Source: Streptomyces sp. NBC_01723 (GTDB lineage Bacteria > Actinomycetota > Actinomycetes > Streptomycetales > Streptomycetaceae). From it: a stretch of 64,000 nucleotides of DNA. The DNA is taken from positions 6,064,001-6,128,000 of the forward strand of contig NZ_CP109171.1 of assembly GCF_036246005.1 (NCBI RefSeq), written 5' to 3'. The translations under genes and the position numbers were made by a program. Shown piece after piece: positions 41,115 to 49,023 of the stretch. The first letter of the stretch is position 1, and each line of letters begins with the position of its first letter. Below the pieces are notes generated by a model. That model did not search any database. It saw only the letters and a program-made list of their open reading frames with translations, and was not told where the DNA came from.

Positions 41115-41417
41115 ATGGCCATCGCCGCCCTCGGGTCGCACCGAGCGACCGGCCGCACCATCACCGAGCAGTTCCACGCCTTCGATGCCCGCAACCCGCA
41201 CGTATACCGCGCTATGGAGCGCATGGCCGCACGCCGCCTGGCCGCCGGTGCCACCCGGATCAGCCTCAAGGACCTCTTCGAAGACCTTCGCCGCCAACTC
41301 CCGTACGCCATCGCCGGACTGAACAACAACTTCACCGCTCTCTACGCCCGTCGCCTCATCGACGACCACCCCCACTGGGCCCACGCGTTCGAGCTGCGGC
41401 GGCGCCGCGCCGCCTGA
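41115..41417 (+). CDS. Small phage-type protein
   Basis: In this 100-residue protein, the pattern FHAFDARNPHVYRAMERMAARRLAAGATRISLKDLFEDLRRQLP and LNNNFTALYARRLIDDHPHWAHAFELRRRRAA is that of a small family found in phages and prophages, of unknown function. It interrupts an otherwise metabolic operon. ATG 41115. Confidence 0.72.
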   Translation: MAIAALGSHRATGRTITEQFHAFDARNPHVYRAMERMAARRLAAGATRISLKDLFEDLRRQLPYAIAGLNNNFTALYARRLIDDHPHWAHAFELRRRRAA

Positions 41418-41466
41418 GACACCCCCTTTCCCTGCCCTGCCGTCCCTCGATACGGAGAATTCCCTC

Positions 41467-42711
41467 TTGTCCGCTCGCCCTGTTGTACTTGTCGTTGCTC
41501 CCGGAGATGAGAACTACCGCGGCTACTGCCTTGAGCAGGTCGCCGACGCCTACGATGTCGTGCTGCTCACCGGCACCGAACCCGCCTGGGAGAAGCCGCA
41601 CATCACAGATCACGCCGTCGTGGACCCAAGCGATCCTGCCGCGCTGCTGGCGGGGGGCCGGGCCCTGGCCGCACGCCACGACCTCGCCGGTGTCATGACC
41701 TGGGACGAGTGGAGCGTGGTCCCGACCGCCCGCCTCGCCCGCCAGCTCGGCTTGCCCACCACCGCGCCCGAAGTGATGCAGGGGTGCCGCAACAAGGCCA
41801 CCGCTCGGTCGCTGTTCGCCCGCCACGGCGTGCCCTCGGCCGCTTCGGTGAGCGTACGTACCCGGCAGGAGGCCGAAGCCGCCGCCGAACGGATCGGCTA
41901 CCCCGTGGTGCTGAAGCCCGCCTCACACGCGGGTGCCATCGGCGTGCGCCGCGTCGATGACCGCGACCAGCTCACGGCCGCCTACCGGGCAGCCGAACGG
42001 ACGGCCGGTCAGGGCACCGAGAGCACCAGCGTCCTCGTCGAAGAGTTCCTCGACGGGCCGGAGATCTCCGTGGAGTGCGTCACCTACCGCGGCGCCACCA
42101 CGGTGGTCGCGGTCAACCGCAAGACCATTAGCCCTCCGCCGCACTTCGAGCAGCTGGCCCACAGCGTGGACGCCGACGACCCGCTCCGGGAGGCCGTCGC
42201 GCCGGCCGCCCGGGCGGCGATCAGTGCCCTCGGCATCACCGACGGCGTCAGTCACATAGAGATGCGCCTCGTCGAGGGCAGGCCCCGCCTCATCGAGGTC
42301 AACGCCCGCCTGGCCGGAGACATGATCGGCCACCTCGTGCGTCTCGCCACCGGCATCGACCTGGTCCGTGCCGCCGCCGACATCGCCTGCGACCGCACCC
42401 CCGACCTCACGCCCACTAGGTCCTCGGCCGCCGCCATCCGGCTCCTCTACCCGGACACCTCCGGCACCCTCACCCGCCTCACCTACGACGGGCCCCGCCC
42501 GCATTGGCTGGACCGGGTGCACTTCCAGTGCCGCCCCGGCGACCAGCTCCTCCTCCCCGCTGACGGAGGAAACCTGTACACCGGCCGGATCGGCTACCTC
42601 ATCACCACCGCCACCACCGGCCAGCAGGCGCGTGCACGCGCTGACCGGGCCGCTCGTGCCGTCACCGCGGGCCTCGACCGGACATCCGGCACCCGCAGCA
42701 CTGCGGCGTGA
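41467..42711 (+). CDS. ATP-grasp ligase
   Basis: In this 414-residue protein, the N-terminal PurK/BtrJ-like part is followed by the ATP-grasp domain: RNKATARSLFARHGVPSA, IGYPVVLKPASHAGAIGV (ATP-binding loop), VLVEEFLDGPEISVECV, and the metal site HIEMRLVEGRPRLIEVNARLAGDMIGHLV. Such enzymes join a carboxylate to an amine with ATP, often two amino acids. TTG 41467 after GGAG. Flanked by two MFS transporters and a HAD gene, so a small-molecule pathway is likely; the substrate is unknown. Confidence 0.88.
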   Translation: MSARPVVLVVAPGDENYRGYCLEQVADAYDVVLLTGTEPAWEKPHITDHAVVDPSDPAALLAGGRALAARHDLAGVMTWDEWSVVPTARLARQLGLPTTAPEVMQGCRNKATARSLFARHGVPSAASVSVRTRQEAEAAAERIGYPVVLKPASHAGAIGVRRVDDRDQLTAAYRAAERTAGQGTESTSVLVEEFLDGPEISVECVTYRGATTVVAVNRKTISPPPHFEQLAHSVDADDPLREAVAPAARAAISALGITDGVSHIEMRLVEGRPRLIEVNARLAGDMIGHLVRLATGIDLVRAAADIACDRTPDLTPTRSSAAAIRLLYPDTSGTLTRLTYDGPRPHWLDRVHFQCRPGDQLLLPADGGNLYTGRIGYLITTATTGQQARARADRAARAVTAGLDRTSGTRSTAA

Positions 42712-43859
42712 GCACGGTGTCTGCGGCTGACCGGCATAGCCGGGCGTTGCTGACCGGCTACTTCCTCGGCCTCGGGGCCATCATGGCGGTGTGGGGCGCC
42801 CGGATGCCCGCCGTGCAGCAGACTGCCCACCTCGGCACCGCAGGGCTGGCCCTGGTCCTGCTGGCCGCCGCCGTCGGCATGGTCGCCGGACTGCAGCTCG
42901 GAGGCCGCTACGCCCGCCCGGCGCGGCTACCGGCCCTGCTCACCACTGGGTCCCTTGCCCTGGCTGGATGCCTCGTTCTCGTGGGCCACAGCGAGAGCCT
43001 GTCTGAGTTGCTGGCGGCGGCTCTCGCGTTCGGCCTCGCCCACGGCGTCCTTGATGTAGCCGCTAACTCAGCGGCCGTCCGCTGCCAGAACGCCTTCGGC
43101 CGCCCCATTATGTCTGGTCTTCACGCCGCCTACTCCCTCGGCGCCCTGGCCGGCGCCGCCCTGGCGGCTCTCACCGCCCAGGCCCCGCATATCACTCTCT
43201 TCACCGCAACAGGCGCCCTCCTGGCCGGCGTCGCGGTCGCTGCGGTGCCGGTCACCCGAAGCCTGAGCGGCGCAGACCGCCCGACTGCACGCGTCGGCGC
43301 CGGGCAGCTGCCTCTGCTTCCGTCGCCGGGAAAGCTCTGGCTTCTGGCTGCGCTGGCCGCTGCGAGCCTGCTGGGGGAGGGAGCCGCCGCCGACTGGGCC
43401 GCCGTGCACCTGCACACCCTGGGCGCCCCGACGGCCGCGAGCGCCACCGCGTTCGCGCTGTACAGCGCGGCCATGGCCGCGGGACGGCTGACCGGAGACC
43501 GGCTCACCGCCGCCTTCGGCGCCCCGACGGTCGTACGGGCCGGAGCCGTTCTCGCCACGGCCGGACTGACCATCGGCGTCATCGGGAGCAGTACCCCTCT
43601 GGCGCTGGCCGGGTGGGCGGTCTTCGGACTCGGCCTGTCCACCACCGTCCCCTCGCTCATCACCGCGGCCGGAGCCGGAGGCGCCAAGGCCGTGGCCACG
43701 GTCACCGCCACCGGCTACCTCGGCCTCCTCGCCGGACCGGCCCTCATCGGTGCCCTGGCCAGCGCCACCACCCTGTCCACGGCCCTGCTGCTGCCCGCCC
43801 TCCTCGCAGCCGCCGTCGCCGCCCTCGCCCACCGCGCCCTGGAGAACACCACCCCTTGA
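42708..43859 (+). CDS. MFS transporter, YbjJ-like
   Basis: This 383-residue protein has 12 hydrophobic segments. GAIMAVWGARMPAVQQTAHLGTAGLALVLLAAAVGMVAG at the start is characteristic of the YbjJ/FucP-like group. HGVLDVAANSAAVRCQNAFGRPIMSGLHAAYSLGALAGA lies in the middle. GTG 42708 overlaps the ATP-grasp stop; its own stop overlaps the HAD start. Its direction of transport is not known. Confidence 0.85.
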   Translation: MSTVSAADRHSRALLTGYFLGLGAIMAVWGARMPAVQQTAHLGTAGLALVLLAAAVGMVAGLQLGGRYARPARLPALLTTGSLALAGCLVLVGHSESLSELLAAALAFGLAHGVLDVAANSAAVRCQNAFGRPIMSGLHAAYSLGALAGAALAALTAQAPHITLFTATGALLAGVAVAAVPVTRSLSGADRPTARVGAGQLPLLPSPGKLWLLAALAAASLLGEGAAADWAAVHLHTLGAPTAASATAFALYSAAMAAGRLTGDRLTAAFGAPTVVRAGAVLATAGLTIGVIGSSTPLALAGWAVFGLGLSTTVPSLITAAGAGGAKAVATVTATGYLGLLAGPALIGALASATTLSTALLLPALLAAAVAALAHRALENTTP

Positions 43860-44482
43860 CACCCACCACTGCCCACGCGGGCCAGGACGCCGCCATCCTC
43901 GACTACAACGGCGTCATCGGCCTGCAACCCACCCCCGACCAGTGGCTCCGCCTGGCCCACACCGCCCTGTGGCCCGACGACCTCCCCGCCTTCCAGAACG
44001 CCTTCTGGACCGCCCGCCCCGCATACGACGCAGGCCAGCTCAGCGACCTCGCGTACTGGGCCACGGTCCTCGGCCACCACCCCGGCGCCCGCCGGCTGCG
44101 TGAACTCCGCGATGCCGATACCGACATGTGGACGTCCATCGACGATCACGTCATCGATGTTCTCCACCAGGCCCACGAGTCCGGTCTGCCGCTGGTCTTG
44201 CTGTCGAACGCACCCCGCCACCTCAGCGATGTCCTCGACCGCCGCCCGTGGCGCCGCCTGATGACCCACGCCTTCTACTCGGCCCGGCTCCAGGTCTGCA
44301 AACCCGACCCGGCCGCCTACCAGCACGCGATGAACGCCACCGGTGCCGCAGACCCCGACCGCGTCCTCTTCGTGGACGACCGGGCCGACAACTGCCATGC
44401 AGCCCGCCACCTGGGCCTGCGCACCCTGCACTACACCGGCCGCCCCACCGACCTCGCAGCCGCCCTGCAGCCCCCGAACTGA
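43856..44482 (+). CDS. HAD-superfamily hydrolase
   Basis: This 208-residue protein has HAD motif I AILDYNGVIG (the first Asp is the nucleophile; the usual second Asp is Asn), motif II LVLLSNAP, motif III CKPDPAAYQ and motif IV VLFVDDRADN. The cap sits after motif I, as in subfamily IA. Loss of the second Asp of motif I (DYN in place of DxD) may alter phosphatase activity. TTG 43856 overlaps the MFS stop as TTGA. It is the last gene of the cargo operon. Confidence 0.85.
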   Translation: MTPTTAHAGQDAAILDYNGVIGLQPTPDQWLRLAHTALWPDDLPAFQNAFWTARPAYDAGQLSDLAYWATVLGHHPGARRLRELRDADTDMWTSIDDHVIDVLHQAHESGLPLVLLSNAPRHLSDVLDRRPWRRLMTHAFYSARLQVCKPDPAAYQHAMNATGAADPDRVLFVDDRADNCHAARHLGLRTLHYTGRPTDLAAALQPPN

Positions 44483-44509
44483 CCCGCTTCCTCCTCCCCC
44501 CAGGATTCA

Positions 44510-45375
44510 GTGCCTCACGACGACCACGACACCATCGACGGCGACGTCTACGTCTCCCCACGCCACCTGGCCCGCTCCACCGCGGTCAGCGACCCCGGCC
44601 TCGACCCGCTACGCGACCTCGGCTGGGACCTGCACCACGACCACCTCGGCAACGCCTACCTCACGGCCCCCGACGGCAAGGTCCGCCTCGGCTACCTCCC
44701 CGAAGGCGACGACGACGGACTGTGGCGCATCAACGCCTACAAGGACGCCTTCGGCCCACCGGCCTGGGGCGTCTGCTTCAACGACGCCGCACCCACCGAA
44801 TTCGTCACCGCCTTCACCACCGCACTTGCCGAGGCGTACCAGCAGGGCCCGGACCATACCTCGCCCGCCCGCTCGCCGGAAGCGCCGACCGCGACCCGTT
44901 CCAAGCCGTCGACCCGCTCATCAACCGAGGCTGGCAGCTCAACCGCCCGCACCGGAGCACCTTCGCCATCACCGCACCCGACGGGCTCGCCACGCTGGAA
45001 TACACCACTGGCGACCTCGACCCAGCCATCGAACTGGACACTCGCGACGCGCGCTGGCACCTGTGGGCCGGCACCTCCTCAGCCCGGCCCTTCTGGTACG
45101 CCACGGCCAGCACCGACACCCCCGCTGCCCTCCTGCGGGCCGTGACCGAAGCCGTGGCCGACCCCGCACCCCTGCCTCGATGGCGGGACGACACTTCCAG
45201 CTACGTCAAGGACCACGCCCGGCTCTCCCCGGTCCTCCCGCCGAGTTCGCCGTCGCCCACCCCGCTCGACGTCCGGCGGGCCGCCGCGTCCCGCCGCCCG
45301 GCCGCGCTACCGGCGGCCAGCGTCCCGCGCTGGAGCACCACCAGTCGGCCCGCCCTGTCCGGCTCACGCCGCTGA
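44510..45375 (+). pseudogene. DUF317 gene with a frameshift near 44855
   Basis: From GTG 44510 (AGGA upstream) the frame encodes VYVSPRHLARSTAVSDPGLDPLRDLGWDLHHDH through WGVCFNDAAPTEFVTAFTTALAEAYQQG, the first DUF317 unit. Around 44855 the coding character moves to the next frame, which gives RDPFQAVDPLINRGWQLNRP, ARWHLWAGTSSARPFWYATAS and a basic tail to 45375. A one-base indel would restore a protein of about 288 residues. It may be a mutation, a sequence error or, less likely, programmed. Confidence 0.78.
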
Positions 45376-45403
45376 CCGCAGCCCAACCCGACCGGAGACT
45401 CTC

Positions 45404-45892
45404 GTGTCCCTGCAGGCCCCCGAGTTCTTCACCGAGCTGTGCCTTCCTTTCCACGACCACGCCGTCGTGGGCAACACCTACTACGCCGCTCCCGTGCCGG
45501 GCGCGCCGCTGCGTTTGCGGATTGACTTCACCCGCACCATCCACGCGGACACCTACGGCGGGCTGCGTGTCGCAGTCGTCCACCCGGAACGCGGGGAGAT
45601 CGACGCGGTGGCGCTCAGCTTCGTGGACCACGGAACCTTCCACCGCCGCGACGAAGCCACCAACACCCGTCCGAACACCAAGCATTACGGCACCTTCGGC
45701 ACCTACCACCGCCCCGGTCGCCCGCCGTGGGAAGGGGCCGTCACCACCGGGCTGCGCGATGCCATCGAGCAGTACACGGCCGTCTGGTTCCCCGGCGCCT
45801 GGGCCGCCTCCGCGCCCAAGCGTGCGGCCGGCCCCACGCCGCGCAGCACTCCAGCTCCGCCGACCGTCCCCGCCGGGGCCCGCACCCGCTGA
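45404..45892 (+). CDS. Hypothetical protein, 162 residues
   Basis: The gene starts at GTG 45404 after GGAG. A beta-rich domain (FFTELCLPFHDHAVVGNTYYAAPVPGAPLRLRIDFTRTIHADTYGGLRVAVVHPERGEIDAVALSFVDHGTFHRRDE) is followed by a helix (GLRDAIEQYTAVWFPGAW) and a disordered tail. It sits between two DUF317 genes. Not recognised. Confidence 0.75.
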   Translation: MSLQAPEFFTELCLPFHDHAVVGNTYYAAPVPGAPLRLRIDFTRTIHADTYGGLRVAVVHPERGEIDAVALSFVDHGTFHRRDEATNTRPNTKHYGTFGTYHRPGRPPWEGAVTTGLRDAIEQYTAVWFPGAWAASAPKRAAGPTPRSTPAPPTVPAGARTR

Positions 45893-45939
45893 GCCTCGTC
45901 CCGATCCCCGCGCCACCTACTCAGCAGGAGCATCTCCTC

Positions 45940-46740
45940 GTGTTGCCCGACCCGCCACGCGACCCCTTCAACAATCTCGACCCTGCCCAGACCGCGAGAG
46001 TTCTCCCGCGTCACCTCGCCGGTCCCGGCCAGGCAGACCTGGAGACGATCTGGACCTTCCCCTTCGACGACGGATGGCACCTTCACCAGGGACTCGAAGG
46101 GATGGTGTTCGCCATCAGCCCCTGCGCCCGGCTGTGGACCCGCTTCGCTCCCAAGCCCGAGGAGCGAGGCGCAGACACGTGGACCATCGGCATGGACCGT
46201 GCCCCCTTCGGCCCGCGGGCCTGGGAGATCACCTTCGACGCCACCACCCCCGCCGAACTCCTGCGCGACGTCCACACCGAACTGCTCGACCTGTATCTCG
46301 AAGACCGCCACAGCGACAAGAACCACCTGGTCGAGGATCCGACGGCCCCGCACGAGGTGTACACGCCGCTCCTCACCCGCGGCTGGAGCCACAGCGTCAA
46401 AACGGACGGCACACAGACCTTCCTCCCACCGGACGGCCTCGGCGGCGTGCGCCACCAGTACGCCACCACCGGTTCCGACGGCCCGATCTGGCACGCCTGG
46501 GGCGGATACCCGAGCGAACCGCACTGGCAGGCCCGGTTCTCCGCCGCCGCGCCCACCACCCTCGCCGCGGCCTTCACCGCCTCGCTGATCTCCACCGAAC
46601 CGCTGCACCGGGCCGTGAAACAGATCCCGTTCCACACCCGTCGGCACCTCTACGTCGCACCCGCTGGGGCCCCGCAGCCACTCAACCGTCCGACCCCTGC
46701 GATGCCGCCCACCGGCCATACGACTGGCCGCACCCGCTGA
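45940..46740 (+). CDS. DUF317 protein (two repeats)
   Basis: This 266-residue protein has ARVLPRHLAGPGQADLETIW as the entry signature. Unit 1 ends RAWEITFDATTPAELLRDVHTELLDLYL and unit 2 contains PIWHAWGGYPSEPHWQARFSAAAPTTLAAAFTASLI. GTG 45940 follows AGGAG. It is intact, unlike the neighbour at 44510. Confidence 0.85.
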   Translation: MLPDPPRDPFNNLDPAQTARVLPRHLAGPGQADLETIWTFPFDDGWHLHQGLEGMVFAISPCARLWTRFAPKPEERGADTWTIGMDRAPFGPRAWEITFDATTPAELLRDVHTELLDLYLEDRHSDKNHLVEDPTAPHEVYTPLLTRGWSHSVKTDGTQTFLPPDGLGGVRHQYATTGSDGPIWHAWGGYPSEPHWQARFSAAAPTTLAAAFTASLISTEPLHRAVKQIPFHTRRHLYVAPAGAPQPLNRPTPAMPPTGHTTGRTR

Positions 46741-46769
46741 CCCCGACCGATCAAGGAGTCTTCTTCCTC

Positions 46770-47780
46770 GTGCACGCACGTCTCGTCCGATCCGCCGCCG
46801 CCCTCGCCGTCGCCGCGGCTGGCACCCTCACCTGGGCGCCGGCCGCGAGCGCCGAGCCCTCCGAACCGACCCCCTCGGCCTCCGCCGAGACTCCGGCCCC
46901 AGACGCGGGCAGCGTCGAGATCACCACCAAGGACACGGCCGGAGACGCCCTGCCCGGCGCCGTGTTCCTGCTGCTCGACGCGTCCGGCCAGGAGGCCGGA
47001 CGCGGGGAGACCGACGCACAGGGGAAACTGGCCTTCTCCGACCTCGCGCCCGGCGTCTACCGGCTCAAGGAGACGGCCTCCGGCAGCCCGCTCCACGAGG
47101 TCGTCGCCGACCAGGACGTCATCGTCACCCCGGGCGCGACCACCCGGCTGACGATCACCGACCCCTTCAAGGCCGCCAAGGTCCTCCTGCAGGCCAAGGA
47201 CGACAAGACCGGCAAGCTCCTGCCCGGCGCGACCGTGAACATCGGCACCGGCACCTCGACGCTGCTCACCCTGACCACGGGAGCCAAGGGCACGGCCTCC
47301 GGAGAGCTGCCCATGTCGAGCCGCGAGGCCCAGTTCTGGGTCAAGGAGACCAAAGCCCCTGCCGGCTACGACCGGTACAAGGCGACCAAGACGTTCACCG
47401 CGGCTCCCGGCGACCCGGTGACCGTGACCGTCACCAACGCCAAGACCACCACCCCGAAGCCCGTACCCTCGGGCAAACCCACGCACACGCCCACCGACAC
47501 CCCCACCACCCCAGGCAAACCGAACAGCGGTACGGGAAGGGCCACGCCGTCCGCCGCGGACAGCGACACACCGGAACCCGACTCCTCCACCATTGCTGCC
47601 ACCCCGGCCGGCGACTCCACACCGAAGACGCCGACGGGCTCCCTCGCCCACACCGGCGCTGATGCCACACCGTGGCTGATCGGCGGAGCGGCCGTCCTCA
47701 TCGCGGCCGGTGGAGGCGCCCTCGCCGTGACACGCCGCAGTCGCACCAACAGCCACACAGAAGACTCCACCGGGAGCTGA
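46770..47780 (+). CDS. Wall-anchored SpaA/Cna_B-like surface protein with LAHTG signal
   Basis: This 336-residue protein has a signal peptide (LVRSAAALAVAAAGTLTWAPAASA). Two prealbumin-like repeats follow: VEITTKDTAGDALPGAVFLLLDASGQEAGRGETDAQGKLAFSDLAPGVYRLKETA and VLLQAKDDKTGKLLPGATVNIGTG...FWVKETKAPAGYDRY. In each, a Lys and a Glu could form an isopeptide bond. Then come a Thr/Pro stalk and LAHTG, a membrane helix and a basic tail. LAxTG is the signal for class E sortases of Streptomyces. It could hold mating cells together. GTG 46770 after AAGGAG. Confidence 0.88.
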   Translation: MHARLVRSAAALAVAAAGTLTWAPAASAEPSEPTPSASAETPAPDAGSVEITTKDTAGDALPGAVFLLLDASGQEAGRGETDAQGKLAFSDLAPGVYRLKETASGSPLHEVVADQDVIVTPGATTRLTITDPFKAAKVLLQAKDDKTGKLLPGATVNIGTGTSTLLTLTTGAKGTASGELPMSSREAQFWVKETKAPAGYDRYKATKTFTAAPGDPVTVTVTNAKTTTPKPVPSGKPTHTPTDTPTTPGKPNSGTGRATPSAADSDTPEPDSSTIAATPAGDSTPKTPTGSLAHTGADATPWLIGGAAVLIAAGGGALAVTRRSRTNSHTEDSTGS

Positions 47781-47801
47781 CTGCACCCACCCTTCTTCAC
47801 T

Positions 47802-47880
47802 GCACGGGCCCCCGCAGCCCAGATGGACACCCTGTTGGCGACCGCCAACAGCGTCCTCCCGGGTGCGGGGGCCTCCGTGC
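47802..47880 (+). terminator. Nested hairpin after the surface-protein gene
   Basis: The outer arms are GCCCCCGCA (47808-47816) and TGCGGGGGC (47864-47872), extended by GCACGG / CCGTGC. The inner hairpin is CTGTTGGCG (47832-47840) with CGCCAACAG (47843-47851). It starts 21 bp after the stop codon, so it probably ends the plus-strand operon. There is no long T run. Confidence 0.7.
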
Positions 47881-47982
47881 GTGCTTAGGCCGCGGTGCTG
47901 GCGATCAGCTCGTGGACTTCGGCCGGGCGTGGAGGAGCCGCTAGACGGCCCCGGCTGAAAATCGCCCTTTACAATCGAACTT

Positions 47983-48327
47983 GTGAGCGATAACCCGTCC
48001 CGTCTGGAACTGCTGCAGTTCACGCGCCGTGTGGTCGAGCAACAGGCGCGGGCGAGCCTTCGGCAGCTTGACCGGTGGATCGCAGACGAGGAGCGTCGGC
48101 AGGCCGAGCACCGGCGGGCCGAGGAGCGGCGGCCACCGCCCCCGGAGTGGCTGATAGAGCGGGGCCTGGACCGGACCAGCCTGGTGGCGGTGCACACAGG
48201 GGACTGCTGGGACCCGGGTAAGCACCTGATGCCAGCGACGCGGGAGCAGGCACGCGACGCGATACGTCAGCAGGTTCCGGCGTGCTCGAAGTGTCGGCCG
48301 GACACGCGGCTGGGCCTGCTGGAGTAG
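47983..48327 (+). CDS. DUF6233 protein
   Basis: This 114-residue protein starts at GTG 47983. A helical N-terminus (LLQFTRRVVEQQARASLRQLDRWIADEERRQAEHRRAEERRPPPPEWLIERGL) precedes VAVHTGDCWDPGKHLMPATREQARDAIRQQVPACSKCRPDTRLGLLE, the pattern of the DUF6233 proteins common in Streptomyces. CSKC could bind metal. Function unknown. Confidence 0.8.
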   Translation: MSDNPSRLELLQFTRRVVEQQARASLRQLDRWIADEERRQAEHRRAEERRPPPPEWLIERGLDRTSLVAVHTGDCWDPGKHLMPATREQARDAIRQQVPACSKCRPDTRLGLLE

Positions 48328-48369
48328 TCCGGCGCGCGGGCGGCCCGGGCGGCGTTCGAGGGTGGCGGG

Positions 48370-48977
48370 GTGGAGTTCCCTGTCGACGTCGCCCTGGCCG
48401 AGCTGGTGCCGCAACTGCCGACCGGGCCGCGCTGGTGGTATGAAGTGAAGCTCGACGGTCACCGGGCAGTTTTGTGGCGGCTGGCTGAGACAGTTCGACT
48501 TCAAGCGCGGTCGGGTCGGACGTGACGACGCCCTGGATGGATCTTGCCGTGGCGGGGATGGCCCTGCCGCCTGGTGTCGTCTTGGACGGCGAGGCCGTCG
48601 TCGTGGTTGACGGGCGGGTGTCGTTCGAGGCCGCTCAGGCTCGGGCGGCTTCCTCGCCTGCCCGGTCGCGGGAGCTGGCGGCGCGGCACCCTGCGCTGCT
48701 CATCGTGTGGGACGTCTTGTCGTTACCCACCGGGGACGTGAGGGGGCGTCCGTATGAGGAGCGGCGCGCCTTGATGCTGGACATGGTGGCCGGGCTGCCG
48801 GAGGGGTCGCCAATTCAGGCAGTGTCGGCGACGGAAGACGTGGAGGTCGCCCGGGTCTGGTACGAGACGCTGACCGGCTCCGGTGTGGAGGGGGTGGTGG
48901 CGAAATCGGGGCGGTCGCCGTACCGGGCGGGTCGGTCGTCGTCGTGGTGTGTTGACTGCACCATCTCAGCGAAGTGA
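48370..48977 (+). pseudogene. ATP-dependent DNA ligase, N-terminal part, frameshifted and truncated
   Basis: GTG 48370 opens VEFPVDVALAELVPQLPTGPRWWYEVKLDGHRAVLW, with the ligase motif KLDG (the Lys would be adenylated). The frame closes at a TGA after SGRT, at about 48525. Coding continues in the next frame from 48522 (VVLDGEAVVVVDGRVSFE, LLIVWDVLS, GVEGVVAKSGRSPYRAGRSSSW). Insertion of one base near 48518 restores the ligase. At 48948 the homology stops abruptly where the Tn554-like element begins. The missing C-terminus is at 54383-54675. Confidence 0.85.
48952..48963 (+). repeat. Left terminal repeat of the Tn554-like element
   Basis: It reads TTGACTGCACCA. The right end, read inward on the minus strand, is TTAACTGCACCA, one mismatch in 12. 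Confidence 0.65.
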
Positions 48978-49023
48978 GAGTGCAGCCTTCGAGCCCGACG
49001 ACGGCAAGGGGCGGTACTGGTCC

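Noticed and set aside
44343..46769. Very long plus-strand frame in front of the surface-protein gene
   Set aside because: It runs antiparallel in phase to real DUF317 genes and has low-complexity Pro/Arg/Thr composition; the signal peptide and ribosome site fix the true start at 46770.
47885..47944. Short minus-strand reading (RPAEVHELIAST) ending at a TAA
   Set aside because: It looks like the tail of a lost gene but is only about 20 codons with no start; too short to call.
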